DNA of 64,000 nucleotides from Caballeronia sordidicola (lineage in GTDB: Bacteria > Pseudomonadota > Gammaproteobacteria > Burkholderiales > Burkholderiaceae). The first letter of the stretch is position 1. Each line of letters begins with the position of its first letter. This document shows, piece after piece, positions 8,759-17,940 of this stretch. Under the pieces are notes generated by a model, which was not told the origin of the DNA, ran no database searches, and worked only from the letters and a program-made list of their open reading frames with translations. A program made the translations under genes and the position numbers. The stretch lies in contig NZ_JNFG01000019.1 of assembly GCF_000729995.1 (NCBI RefSeq), positions 50,823 through 114,822 of the forward strand. Reading direction: 5' to 3'.

Positions 8759-10348
8759 GTGCTTGCCAGTTCCGTTTTACCGACGCCATCGATTGATCCG
8801 ATTGATCCTATCGTCATCGGCGCGGACTTGAGTGACAGCCGCGACAACGAGCGCTCGCCGGCAGCGGTGTGTATCGACCAGCCGCTCGACTGGCGTGGTG
8901 TCGCCCGGATTGCGAATGGCGCGAAGCTGGTTTTGTCGCCGGGCGTGCGCTCGAGGATCGACCATGCGCGAGCGCTGGTCGAGCAGATCGTCGAGCGCCG
9001 GATTCGCGCGTATGGCGTGAACACCGGCGTGGGCGCGCTGTGCGACGTGGTCGTGTCGCCGTCGGAACAGCGCGCTTTGTCGCGCAATATCCTGATGAGT
9101 CACGCGGTCGGCGTCGGCGAGCCGCTGCGGCGCGAAGAGACGCGCGCGATCATCGCGGCAGCCGTCAACAACTTCGCCCACGGGCATTCCGGCGTTCGCC
9201 TCGAACTTGTCGAGCTGCTCGTCACGTTGCTCGACAGCGGGTTGACGCCCGAAGTCCCGGCGTTCGGCTCGGTCGGATATCTGAGCCATATGGCGCATAT
9301 CGCGCTGGTGCTGATCGGCGAAGGGTTTGTCCGCGACGACAGCGGCCGTATGAGCGCCGCCGGCGCGTTGCAGCGGCTGGCGCACGAACCGCTCGTGCTC
9401 GAGGCGAAGGAGGGCTTGAGCGTGGTCAATGGCACGCCATGCGTGACGGGACTCGCCTCGCTCGCGCTCGCGCGCACCGAGCGCCTGCTGGAATGGGCCG
9501 ACACCATCTCGGCGATGTCTTTCGAGAACCTGCGCGGTCAAGCTGCCGCCTTCGATGCCGACTCGCTTGCGCTGCGCATATCGCCGGGATTGTCGGTGGT
9601 GGGCGCGCATCTGCGGGCGCTTCTTGCCGACAGCGGCATCATTGCGGCGTCGTTCGGACGCAAGACGCAGGACCCCTTGAGCTTGCGAACCATTCCCCAC
9701 GTGCACGGCGCGGCGCGCGACGTGTTCGCGACGACGGCGGAAGTGGTGAATCGCGAGTTGGCTTCGGTCACCGATAACCCCGTCGTCGCCGGCACGCTCG
9801 CGTCGCCGCGGGTGTTTTCGCAGGCGCATGCGGTGGGCGCGTCGATCGGCCTGGCGATGGATAGCCTGAGCACCGCCGTGGCAGAGGTTGCCGCGATGGC
9901 CGAGCGGCGCATCGACCGGCTGGTTAATCCGCTGGTCAGCGGCTTGCCCGCTTTTCTCGCCGATAGCGGTGGCACCTGTTCCGGTTTCATGATCGCGCAA
10001 TACACGGCGGCGTCCCTGGTTGCGCACAACCGCCGGCTTGCGATGCCGGCGAGCCTGGACGGGGGAATTACCTCCGGCTTGCAGGAGGACCATCTGTGTC
10101 ACGCGACACCGGCTGCGTTGAAGGCTTTGGAAATCATCGCCAATGCTGAGCGGATCCTGGCTATCGAGCTGCTGGCTGCGACCCAGGCGTATGACCTCCA
10201 ACCGGCCGAGCTGTCGCGCGCGCCTAAAACCGATGCAATTTATCGAAGCGTCCGTGCTGTTGTTTCCCGATACCGGGACGACCGGCCATTAGCAGGCGAT
10301 ATCGCTGCAGCATGGGCGTTTGTCCACGACGCAAACCCCGGGTTTTAA
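8759..10348 (+). CDS. hutH: HutH-like aromatic amino acid lyase homologue lacking the MIO triad
   Basis: A 529-residue member of the HAL/PAL lyase family. Most active-site surroundings are kept: Y85 in YGVNTGVG, H115 in SHAVGVGE, N224 in NGTPC, Q304, R310, F353 and E443 in QEDH. However, the stretch that should read GSVG-ASG-D reads GSVG-YLS-H (residues 170-177), so the Ala-Ser-Gly that cyclises to the MIO electrophile is absent. The tyrosine equivalent to P. putida HutH Y280 is L307. There is also a roughly 30-residue N-terminal extension; the GTG start is weakly supported. The frame is intact with no stops, so it is not simply decayed. Position within hut suggests a hut role, but histidase activity as such is doubtful. 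Confidence 0.85.
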   Translation: MLASSVLPTPSIDPIDPIVIGADLSDSRDNERSPAAVCIDQPLDWRGVARIANGAKLVLSPGVRSRIDHARALVEQIVERRIRAYGVNTGVGALCDVVVSPSEQRALSRNILMSHAVGVGEPLRREETRAIIAAAVNNFAHGHSGVRLELVELLVTLLDSGLTPEVPAFGSVGYLSHMAHIALVLIGEGFVRDDSGRMSAAGALQRLAHEPLVLEAKEGLSVVNGTPCVTGLASLALARTERLLEWADTISAMSFENLRGQAAAFDADSLALRISPGLSVVGAHLRALLADSGIIAASFGRKTQDPLSLRTIPHVHGAARDVFATTAEVVNRELASVTDNPVVAGTLASPRVFSQAHAVGASIGLAMDSLSTAVAEVAAMAERRIDRLVNPLVSGLPAFLADSGGTCSGFMIAQYTAASLVAHNRRLAMPASLDGGITSGLQEDHLCHATPAALKALEIIANAERILAIELLAATQAYDLQPAELSRAPKTDAIYRSVRAVVSRYRDDRPLAGDIAAAWAFVHDANPGF

Positions 10349-10360
10349 TCCACCGGGGCT

Positions 10361-10374
10361 CTTGTATAGACAGA
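10361..10374. promoter_or_regulatory. Degenerate HutC-type operator
   Basis: CTTGTATAGACAGA matches 11 of 14 positions of the perfect palindrome at 5376. It lies 13 bases after the hutH-like stop and 165 bases before the third site, an arrangement that could allow looping or cooperative binding in front of hutU. Confidence 0.45.
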
Positions 10375-10525
10375 TTTGTCGCCTTCCGTTGTCGTCGATC
10401 GCGCCGTATTTACGCGTGGTCGACGGCTGTGGCCCAATCTGCATCAGCCCGTCAGCCTCATTCAAGTAAACCCCTAGCCGAATCGACCTGCACACCGCTT
10501 GCACTCCGATTTGTTTTAATTCAGA

Positions 10526-10539
10526 CTTGTATATACAAC
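10526..10539. promoter_or_regulatory. HutC-type operator upstream of hutU
   Basis: CTTGTATATACAAC matches 13 of 14 positions of the operator at 5376 and lies about 90 bases before the hutU start. It implies a second HutC-controlled promoter for hutUDIFG. No credible open frame fills the 282-base gap between hutH and hutU, where hutC is often found. Confidence 0.7.
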
Positions 10540-10630
10540 TCGCCGACCAAGCTCCATCGTTGCCCGAAACGCGTCGAGGAATTGGCTGCAAGATACCGAA
10601 TGTTCACCATCCCGTCCGAGGAGTGCTTTG

Positions 10631-12313
10631 ATGAAAAACCACAACCCGCGTCCCCTGCGCGCACCGCGCGGCACCGAGCTTACGTGCAAGAGCTGGCTCA
10701 CCGAAGCGCCGTATCGGATGCTGCTGAACAACCTCGACCCCGAGGTCGCCGAGAACCCCGACAAGCTGGTGGTCTATGGCGGTATAGGCCGCGCTGCCCG
10801 CAACTGGGAATGTCTCGACAAAATCCTCGAAACGCTGCAACGCCTGGAAAGCGATGAATCGCTGCTGGTTCAGTCCGGCAAGCCGGTCGGCGTGTTCAAG
10901 ACGCATGCCGACGCGCCGCGCGTGTTGATCGCGAACTCGAACCTCGTGCCGAAATGGGCGACGTGGGAACACTTCAATGAACTCGACCGCAAAGGTCTGT
11001 TCATGTACGGCCAGATGACGGCCGGAAGCTGGATCTATATCGGCAGCCAGGGGATTGTGCAGGGCACGTACGAAACCTTCGTCGAAGCCGCGCGGCAGCA
11101 CTTTAACGGCGACTGGAAGGGCCGCTGGATCTTGACCGCAGGATTGGGCGGCATGGGCGGCGCGCAGCCGCTGGCGGCGACGCTGGCGGGCGCGGTATCG
11201 CTGAACATCGAGTGTGACCAGACGCGTATCGATTTCCGTCTGCGTACGCGTTACGTCGATAAACAAGCAAAGGACATCGATCACGCGCTTGAGCTGATCA
11301 AGCAGCACACGGCCGCCGGCGACGCTGTGTCGATCGCGCTGCTGGGCAACGCAGCCGAAGTGCTGCCGGAACTCGTGCGCCGCGCCAAGGCCGGCGGGAT
11401 CAAGCCGGATCTGGTCACCGATCAGACTTCGTCGCACGACCTGATCAACGGCTATCTGCCGGCCGGCTGGAGCCTCGAGAAGTGGCGCGCGGCGTCGCAG
11501 GATGAGTCCCAGCACGCTGAACTGAAGGCCGCCGCGCAACGCTCGTGCGCCCAGCACGTCCAGGCCATGCTCGACTTCCACGCGATGGGCATTCACGCCG
11601 TCGACTACGGCAACAACCTGCGTCAGGTCGCTTTCGACGATGGCGTCAAGAACGCGTTCGATTTCCCCGGCTTCGTTCCGGCTTACATCCGCCCGCTGTT
11701 TTGCGAAGGCAAGGGGCCGTTCCGCTGGGTCGCGTTGTCCGGCGATCCGGAAGACATCTACAAGACCGACGCCAAGCTGAAAGAACTGTTCCCGCACAAC
11801 GCAGGCATGAACCGCTGGCTCGATATGGCGCGCGACCGCATCGCGTTCCAGGGTCTGCCGGCGCGGATTTGCTGGCTGGGCCTCGGCGAGCGTCATGTCG
11901 CCGGTCTGGCATTCAATGAAATGGTGAAGAGCGGCGAGCTGAAAGCGCCGATCGTCATCGGCCGGGATCATCTGGATACGGGTTCCGTCGCCAGCCCGAA
12001 TCGCGAAACGGAAAGCATGAAGGACGGCACGGATGCTGTGTCGGACTGGCCGTTGCTCAACGCGCTGTTGAACACAGCGGGCGGCGCGACGTGGGTCAGC
12101 CTGCATCATGGTGGCGGCGTTGGCATGGGCTATTCGCAACACGCGGGCATGGTGATCGTTGCCGACGGTACCGATGCAGCGCAAAAGCGTCTTGCGCGCG
12201 TGCTGGTGAACGACTGCGCGTCCGGCGTGATGCGTCATGGCGATGCCGGTTATGAGCAAGCCATTGAATGCGCGAAGAACTTCGGTCTCGATCTGCCGTT
12301 CATTACGACCTGA
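10631..12313 (+). CDS. hutU: Urocanate hydratase (urocanase)
   Basis: A 560-residue cytosolic NAD+-dependent enzyme hydrating urocanate to imidazolonepropionate, step 2 of histidine degradation. The NAD-binding motif GLGGMGGAQ is at 171-179. The conserved cysteine in ARICWLGLGER is C414. The family-specific glycine-rich LHHGGGVG motif follows near the C-terminus. The ATG at 10631 is preceded by GAGGAG; a TTG directly before it is also in frame. The length matches the family. It ends 2 bases before hutD and appears to head a separate unit behind the 10526 operator. Confidence 0.97.
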   Translation: MKNHNPRPLRAPRGTELTCKSWLTEAPYRMLLNNLDPEVAENPDKLVVYGGIGRAARNWECLDKILETLQRLESDESLLVQSGKPVGVFKTHADAPRVLIANSNLVPKWATWEHFNELDRKGLFMYGQMTAGSWIYIGSQGIVQGTYETFVEAARQHFNGDWKGRWILTAGLGGMGGAQPLAATLAGAVSLNIECDQTRIDFRLRTRYVDKQAKDIDHALELIKQHTAAGDAVSIALLGNAAEVLPELVRRAKAGGIKPDLVTDQTSSHDLINGYLPAGWSLEKWRAASQDESQHAELKAAAQRSCAQHVQAMLDFHAMGIHAVDYGNNLRQVAFDDGVKNAFDFPGFVPAYIRPLFCEGKGPFRWVALSGDPEDIYKTDAKLKELFPHNAGMNRWLDMARDRIAFQGLPARICWLGLGERHVAGLAFNEMVKSGELKAPIVIGRDHLDTGSVASPNRETESMKDGTDAVSDWPLLNALLNTAGGATWVSLHHGGGVGMGYSQHAGMVIVADGTDAAQKRLARVLVNDCASGVMRHGDAGYEQAIECAKNFGLDLPFITT

Positions 12314-12315
12314 TC

Positions 12316-12906
12316 ATGGCGTCGGCCTTCAGCATTATTCGCGCGGCCGATTTGAAGGCCGTGCCGTGGAAAAACGGCGGCGGCGCGACGCGCGAGATCG
12401 CCGCGTCGCCGCCGGGTGCGGCTTTCGATGCCTTCGATTGGCGCGTGAGCGTTGCGGATGTATCGGAGGCGGGGGCGTTCTCGGTGTTCGAGGGCATCGA
12501 CCGCGTGTTGGCGTTGATCGAAGGCACGGAGATGGTGCTCATCGATGCAGACGGTCCTCGGCATGTTCTTGCACGCTGGGATTCGCTCGCGTTCGCTGGC
12601 GAAACGAAGATAACGGCCGAGTTGCCGAACGGTCCGACGCGCGATTTCAACCTGATGTTGAGGCGGAGTCGCGTGTCGGGAAGTGTGACCGTGCGGCGTG
12701 ATGCTGTAACGCTGAGCGTAGAGCAGGGCAGCGTCGTGCTCGTCTGCGCGCTTGGCGAATTTGCGGTTGGTGACGAGCGTTTGTCTCAAGGCGATGCGCT
12801 TGTTCTTGAGGCCTCGCGCGGCAGCCACGTGTTAAACGTCGAACCGGTTTCGGAGGGCGCGGTTCTCATCGACGCCCGTATTGTTTCAAAGGAAACGCTG
12901 ACATGA
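12316..12906 (+). CDS. hutD: HutD family protein
   Basis: A 196-residue protein of the HutD family, a cupin-like fold conserved in hut operons. It is not a pathway enzyme. In Pseudomonas it has been described as setting an upper limit on hut expression, possibly by binding an intermediate. Family marks include VPWKNGGGATREI at the N-terminus and the later DFNLMLRR stretch. The start ATG at 12316 lies 2 bases after the hutU stop; the 16 codons upstream overlap hutU and are excluded. The stop overlaps hutI as ATGA. Confidence 0.9.
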   Translation: MASAFSIIRAADLKAVPWKNGGGATREIAASPPGAAFDAFDWRVSVADVSEAGAFSVFEGIDRVLALIEGTEMVLIDADGPRHVLARWDSLAFAGETKITAELPNGPTRDFNLMLRRSRVSGSVTVRRDAVTLSVEQGSVVLVCALGEFAVGDERLSQGDALVLEASRGSHVLNVEPVSEGAVLIDARIVSKETLT

Positions 12907-14135
12907 CCGATAACCGCGTGCAGATCTGGCGCAATGCACGTCTTGCAGCGCGTGCCGATCCCGCAGATGTCCTGGAAAACGCGGCGATTGTCGTGCGCGG
13001 CGGGCGTATCGAATGGTTCGGTAAAGAAGCTGAACTACCTTCAACATTTGCCGAAGCAGATAGCTACGATCTTGAAGCGCGTCTCGTGACGCCGGGTCTC
13101 GTCGATTGCCACACGCATCTCGTCTACGCGGGAAACCGCGCTGAAGAATTCGCGATGCGCCTTGAAGGGGCGAGTTACGAAGACATCGCGAAACGCGGCG
13201 GCGGCATCGTCTCGACGGTGCGCAACACGCGCGCAGCGAGCGAAGACGAGTTGTTCGCACAGTCACTGCGCCGTTTGGACGCGTTGCTCGCCGAAGGCGT
13301 GACCGCGCTGGAAATCAAATCCGGTTACGGGCTGGATCTTCCGACAGAACGCAAGATGCTGCGCGTCGCGCGGCGGCTTGCAGCGGCGCGGCCGGTGACC
13401 ATTTCCACGACGTTCCTTGGCGCGCACGCGTTGCCGCCCGAGTACGCCGGCCGCGCCGATGACTACATCGCCCATGTCTGCGACGAGATGTTGCCGACGC
13501 TCGCATCGGAAGGTCTGGTCGATGCCGTCGATGTGTTTTGCGAGCGCATCGCGTTCACGCTCGAACAGGCGGAGCGCGTGTTCAACGCGGCGTCGAAACT
13601 GAATCTGCCTGTGAAAATGCACGCGGAGCAGTTGTCGCTGATGGGCGGTGCGGCGCTCGCGGCGAAGCATCACGCGCTATCGGCCGATCACCTCGAATTC
13701 CTCGACGAAGCCGGCGCCATCGCGATGCGCGAAGCCGGCACAGTCGCCGTGTTGTTGCCCGGCGCGTTCTATTTCATCCGCGAAAAGCAGTTGCCGCCCA
13801 TCGACTTGCTGCGTCGCCACGGCGTACTCATAGCGCTTGCCACGGACAGCAATCCGGGGACATCGCCGAGCACGTCGCTGCTGCTGATGCTCAACATGGG
13901 CTGCACGTTGTTCCGCTTGTCGGTGGCGGAAGTGCTCGCGGGCGTGACGCGTCACGGTGCAAAAGCGCTCGGCCACGCCGATGTGAACGGCGAGATCACC
14001 GTCGGCGCGAAGGCCGATTTTGTTGCGTGGGATATCGAAACGCTGGCGGAGCTGGCGTACTGGACCGGCCTCGATCGTTGCGCGCTGGTCGTGCGTCACG
14101 GCGCCGTAACCGTAAATAAACGGACTATCCGATGA
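12903..14135 (+). CDS. hutI: Imidazolonepropionase
   Basis: A 410-residue metal-dependent amidohydrolase converting imidazolonepropionate to N-formimidoyl-L-glutamate, step 3 of histidine degradation. The metal ligands HTH are at 70-72 within VDCHTHLVYAG, followed by the substrate loop RGGGI. MHAEQL and the aspartate of TDSNPGTSP supply the rest of the site. ATGA overlaps at both ends, with hutD upstream and hutF downstream, indicate a translationally coupled operon. Confidence 0.97.
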   Translation: MTDNRVQIWRNARLAARADPADVLENAAIVVRGGRIEWFGKEAELPSTFAEADSYDLEARLVTPGLVDCHTHLVYAGNRAEEFAMRLEGASYEDIAKRGGGIVSTVRNTRAASEDELFAQSLRRLDALLAEGVTALEIKSGYGLDLPTERKMLRVARRLAAARPVTISTTFLGAHALPPEYAGRADDYIAHVCDEMLPTLASEGLVDAVDVFCERIAFTLEQAERVFNAASKLNLPVKMHAEQLSLMGGAALAAKHHALSADHLEFLDEAGAIAMREAGTVAVLLPGAFYFIREKQLPPIDLLRRHGVLIALATDSNPGTSPSTSLLLMLNMGCTLFRLSVAEVLAGVTRHGAKALGHADVNGEITVGAKADFVAWDIETLAELAYWTGLDRCALVVRHGAVTVNKRTIR

Positions 14136-15517
14136 CATCAAAAAGCTTGTTCGCCGACCACGCGCGTCTGCAAGATGGCTGGCGCCGTGACGTGCTGCTG
14201 GAATGGGACGATCAAGGAACCTTGGTCGCCGTCACGCCGGACAGCGAGCAACCGGCTGGCGTGAACAAAGCCAAGGGTCCGGTGCTCGCTGGCATGCCGA
14301 ATCTTCACTCGCACGCGTTCCAGCGCGCGATGGCGGGGCTCACCGAATATCGCGCGAATCCTACTGACAGCTTCTGGAGTTGGCGCGACCTGATGTACCG
14401 GTTTGCCGCGCGCATTTCTCCGGACAGCATTGGCGATATTGCACGCTGGCTTTATATCGAAATGCTGAAGGCAGGCTACACGTCAGTCTGCGAATTCCAC
14501 TACGTGCATCACGCGCCGGATGGCCGGCACTACGCGAATCTCGCTGAAATGGCCGCTCGCGTGGTTGATGCCGCAACGCAAACCGGCATCGGCATGACGA
14601 TGTTGCCCGTGCTTTATCAATACAGCGGCTTCGGTGAACGCGAGCCAACATCCGGTCAGGCGCGCTTTGTCCACACGCCGGAAAGCCTGCTCGATGCTCT
14701 CGTTTCATTGCGCTCGGCGCAGCCCGAAAACGGCAACCTCCGATACGGCGTCGCACCGCATTCGCTGCGGGCGGTATCGAAGGAATCGCTGGGCCGTTTG
14801 CTCAGCGGACTCGACAGCGCTTTTCCGGGCGCGCCGGTGCACATCCACATCGCCGAGCAGACGGCCGAAGTCGACGCCTGTCTCGAGACGCTGAAAGCCC
14901 GGCCCGTACGCTGGCTGCTCGATAACTTCGACGTGAACGAACGCTGGTGCCTCGTGCACGCTACGCACGTCGATGAAAACGAAGTCCGTGCAATGGCCGC
15001 GAGTAGATCCGTAGCGGGCCTGTGCCTGACAACCGAAGCCAATCTCGGCGATGGCATTTTCCCCGCGCATGCGTATCTCAACGACGGTGGACGCTTTGGG
15101 CTTGGCTCGGACAGCCACATCGCAGTCGATTGGCGCTCAGAGTTGCGCTTGCTGGAATACGGACAACGGCTGACGCGACGCGAGCGCAATGTGCTGGCAT
15201 CGACTGAACAAGTGCACGTCGCGGATCGTCTTTTCGATGCTGCCGTACAGGGTGGCGCCTGCGCTACTGGCCGCGCGACCGGCGCGTTGGAAGCGGGGCG
15301 ACGGGCGGATTTCATCGTGCTCGATCCCGATCATCCGGCTATCGCAGGGCATGCGCCGGATGCGTGGTTATCGGGCGTGGTGTTTTGCGAACACGGGGAG
15401 ACGCCCGTGCTGGATGTGAGTGTTGGCGGCAAGCTCGTGGTCGAGGCGCGTCGGCATCGCGATGAAGGAGAGTCGTTCGGGCGGTATCGGAACACGCTGG
15501 CCGGATTGCTCAAATAA
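14132..15517 (+). CDS. hutF: Formimidoylglutamate deiminase
   Basis: A 461-residue amidohydrolase that deiminates N-formimidoyl-L-glutamate to N-formyl-L-glutamate and ammonia. This marks the five-step pseudomonad-type pathway rather than the four-step route. Metal ligands H59 and H61 lie in NLHSHAFQR; later marks are CEFHYVHH, HIHIAEQ and the aspartate in GSDSHIAVDW. It overlaps hutI by four bases and ends 12 bases before hutG, which encodes the next enzyme. Confidence 0.96.
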   Translation: MTSKSLFADHARLQDGWRRDVLLEWDDQGTLVAVTPDSEQPAGVNKAKGPVLAGMPNLHSHAFQRAMAGLTEYRANPTDSFWSWRDLMYRFAARISPDSIGDIARWLYIEMLKAGYTSVCEFHYVHHAPDGRHYANLAEMAARVVDAATQTGIGMTMLPVLYQYSGFGEREPTSGQARFVHTPESLLDALVSLRSAQPENGNLRYGVAPHSLRAVSKESLGRLLSGLDSAFPGAPVHIHIAEQTAEVDACLETLKARPVRWLLDNFDVNERWCLVHATHVDENEVRAMAASRSVAGLCLTTEANLGDGIFPAHAYLNDGGRFGLGSDSHIAVDWRSELRLLEYGQRLTRRERNVLASTEQVHVADRLFDAAVQGGACATGRATGALEAGRRADFIVLDPDHPAIAGHAPDAWLSGVVFCEHGETPVLDVSVGGKLVVEARRHRDEGESFGRYRNTLAGLLK

Positions 15518-15529
15518 AGGACACCGCTT

Positions 15530-16330
15530 GTGACCGATCAAGTTTTTACGTTGAAGCGCGGCACTGCGCCGCTGCTGATTTCGATTCCCCATGCCGGTAC
15601 TCAGATTCCCGCCGACATAGCCGCCTCCATGACGCCGATCGCCCGTGAAGTCGATGACACCGACTGGCATCTGGAACGTCTCTACGCTTTTGCGGTAGAG
15701 ATGGGCGCATCGATCATCGTGCCCGCGAATTCGCGTTATGTGATCGATTTGAACCGTCCGCCGGATGGCGCGAATCTCTATCCAGGGCGCGATACGACCG
15801 GCCTGTGTCCCGTCGATACCTTCAACAGCGAGCCGTTGTATCCCCCGGGCGGTGCGCCTTCGGAGGCGCAGATCGCCCAGCGCCGTGAGAAATATTGGAG
15901 GCCCTACCACGATGCGCTGACCGAAGAATTGGCGCGTTTGAAAGTCGCGCATGGCAAGGCATTGCTCTGGGAAGCCCATTCCATCCGCTCACACGTGCCG
16001 CGCTTCTTCGATGGCAAGCTTTCCGACTTTAACTTCGGCACGGCGGGCGGCGAAAGCGCGGTCGCGGGTCTTGCAGAGAAGCTCGAAGCGATAGTGGTCG
16101 GGCAGGGTGCTTACACGGCGGTAGCTAACGGGCGCTTCAAGGGCGGTTACATCACGCGACACTACGGAGCGCCGCAGGATGGCATTCACGCGGTGCAACT
16201 GGAGTTGTCGCAGGTGACTTACATGGAAGAGACGCGGCCGTACGCCTACGACGAAGCGCGCGCCGCACGGGTCGCGCCGCTGATGCGGGATCTGGTTCAA
16301 TGCGCGCTGGATGCGGTGCGTTCGGCGTAA
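15530..16330 (+). CDS. hutG: N-formylglutamate deformylase
   Basis: A 266-residue hydrolase of the N-formylglutamate amidohydrolase family that releases formate and glutamate, the last step after HutF. Motifs seen are SIPHAGTQIP, DDTDWHLERLY, the substrate loop SRYVIDLNRPPDG, and EAHSIRSHVPRFFDG with probable metal ligands. It starts with GTG, 12 bases after hutF, with AAAGGA upstream. It is the last gene of the operon and runs towards nadB on the other strand, 11 bases away; no clear terminator lies between them. Confidence 0.95.
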   Translation: MTDQVFTLKRGTAPLLISIPHAGTQIPADIAASMTPIAREVDDTDWHLERLYAFAVEMGASIIVPANSRYVIDLNRPPDGANLYPGRDTTGLCPVDTFNSEPLYPPGGAPSEAQIAQRREKYWRPYHDALTEELARLKVAHGKALLWEAHSIRSHVPRFFDGKLSDFNFGTAGGESAVAGLAEKLEAIVVGQGAYTAVANGRFKGGYITRHYGAPQDGIHAVQLELSQVTYMEETRPYAYDEARAARVAPLMRDLVQCALDAVRSA

Positions 16331-16341
16331 CCGGACGCAGT

Positions 16342-17940
16342 TTAAATCTCCCGCCGCCTCACTGCCGGCGGCGTTAACACAGTCGGCAGCGCCTTGGGCA
16401 ACGTCTCCGGCCAGTCGCGGCTGAAGTGCAAACCACGGCTCTCGCGCCGTGAGCACGCGCTTTCCACGATCATCGAAGCGACATCAACAAGGTTGCGCAA
16501 TTCAAGCAGGTCGCGGTTCACCTTGAAGTTCGCGTAGTACTCGTGGATCTCGTCACGTAGCAGGGCTATCCGATGTTGTGCGCGTGCAAGCCGTTTATCG
16601 GTACGCACAATCCCCACGTAATTCCACATCAACCGCCGCAATTCGTCCCAGTTGTGCGCGACCACGACTTCCTCATCCGGATCGGAGACGCGGCTTTCAT
16701 CCCAGGCGGGCAGCGGCGCATGGCCGCTCGCCGCAAAGCCTTCCTCTTCCATGGCTTGCGCCGCTGCACGCCCGACCACCAGGCATTCGAGCAGAGAGTT
16801 GCTTGCCAGCCGGTTCGCACCGTGCAACCCCGTGCACGATGTTTCCCCCACGGCATACAGGCCCGCGCGATCCGTGCGGCCGGCCAGGTCGGTGACTACG
16901 CCGCCGCACGTGTAATGCGCGGCCGGCACCACGGGAATGGGCTGCTTCGTGATATCGATACCGAACTCGCGGCAGCGCGCAAGGATGGTGGGGAAGTGTT
17001 CCTGCAGGAACGCTTCCGGCTGATGGCTGATGTCGAGATAGACGCAATCAATCCCGCGCTTCTTGATCTCGAAGTCGATCGCCCGGGCGACGATATCGCG
17101 GGGCGCAAGTTCGGCGCGTTCGTCATGGGCGGGCATGAACCGCGTGCCGTCGGGCAGGCGCAGGATGCCGCCTTCGCCGCGTACTGCTTCCGAAATCAGG
17201 AAGGACTTCGCGTACGGATGAAACAGGCAAGTGGGATGGAACTGGATGAACTCCATGTTCGATACCCGGCAACCGGCGCGCCACGCCATTGCAATACCAT
17301 CGCCGGTCGCCGTATCCGGATTCGTGGTGTACAGATACACCTTGCCGGCGCCCCCGGTCGCGAGCACGGTATGCGGCGCCTCGATGGTGACAGTACGTCC
17401 GCTCGCAAGATCAAGCGCATAAAGCCCATGACAGCGATGCCCGGGCAGCCCGAGCCGCTCGGACGTGATCAGGTCGATCGCATAGTGGTCTTCGAGGACC
17501 GTGATGTTCGGATGATTGCGCACGCGTTCGTTGAGCGTGGTGACCACGGCGTGACCGGTTGCATCGGCGGCATGAATGATCCGTCGATGGCTATGGCCGC
17601 CTTCACGTGTCAGATGAAAGCCGAGTTCAGCGGATAGATCCTTCGTGAACGGCACGCCTTCGTTGATCAGCCATTCGATGGCCGCACGCCCGTTTTCGAC
17701 GATGAACCGTGTAGCGGCTTCATCACACAAGCCGCCGCCGGCTATTAACGTGTCGCGAACGTGGTTGTCGACACAGTCGGCCGAGTCGAGGACGGCCGCA
17801 ATACCGCCCTGGGCCCAGTCGCTGGCGCCTTCGCTTACGCTGCGCTTGGCGAGAATGACAACGCGCCGCGTGTCCGCCAGACTCAGCGCCACGCTTAAGC
17901 CCGCCAGCCCGCTGCCGATGATTGCCACGTCGAAATTCAT
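16342..17940 (-). CDS. nadB: L-aspartate oxidase
   Basis: A 532-residue flavoprotein that oxidises aspartate to iminoaspartate, the substrate of NadA. The N-terminal FAD motif is GSGLAGLSVALSLA (from residue 11). Succinate dehydrogenase/fumarate reductase family signatures follow (SDWAQGGIAA, ATGGAGKVYLYTTNP, ASNSLLECLVVGRAAA), with the usual helical C-terminal domain. It sits on the opposite strand from nadA-nadC with the hut locus in between. No strong ribosome site is obvious. Confidence 0.97.
   Translation of the reverse strand: MNFDVAIIGSGLAGLSVALSLADTRRVVILAKRSVSEGASDWAQGGIAAVLDSADCVDNHVRDTLIAGGGLCDEAATRFIVENGRAAIEWLINEGVPFTKDLSAELGFHLTREGGHSHRRIIHAADATGHAVVTTLNERVRNHPNITVLEDHYAIDLITSERLGLPGHRCHGLYALDLASGRTVTIEAPHTVLATGGAGKVYLYTTNPDTATGDGIAMAWRAGCRVSNMEFIQFHPTCLFHPYAKSFLISEAVRGEGGILRLPDGTRFMPAHDERAELAPRDIVARAIDFEIKKRGIDCVYLDISHQPEAFLQEHFPTILARCREFGIDITKQPIPVVPAAHYTCGGVVTDLAGRTDRAGLYAVGETSCTGLHGANRLASNSLLECLVVGRAAAQAMEEEGFAASGHAPLPAWDESRVSDPDEEVVVAHNWDELRRLMWNYVGIVRTDKRLARAQHRIALLRDEIHEYYANFKVNRDLLELRNLVDVASMIVESACSRRESRGLHFSRDWPETLPKALPTVLTPPAVRRREI

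Noticed and set aside
10337..10358. CCCCGG / CCGGGG hairpin at the end of the hutH-like gene
   Set aside because: It includes the stop codon, has a short stem and no T-run.
10349..10630. Possible hutC remnant between hutH and hutU
   Set aside because: Translations of this gap show no GntR helix-turn-helix; the frames are short and cross the operator.
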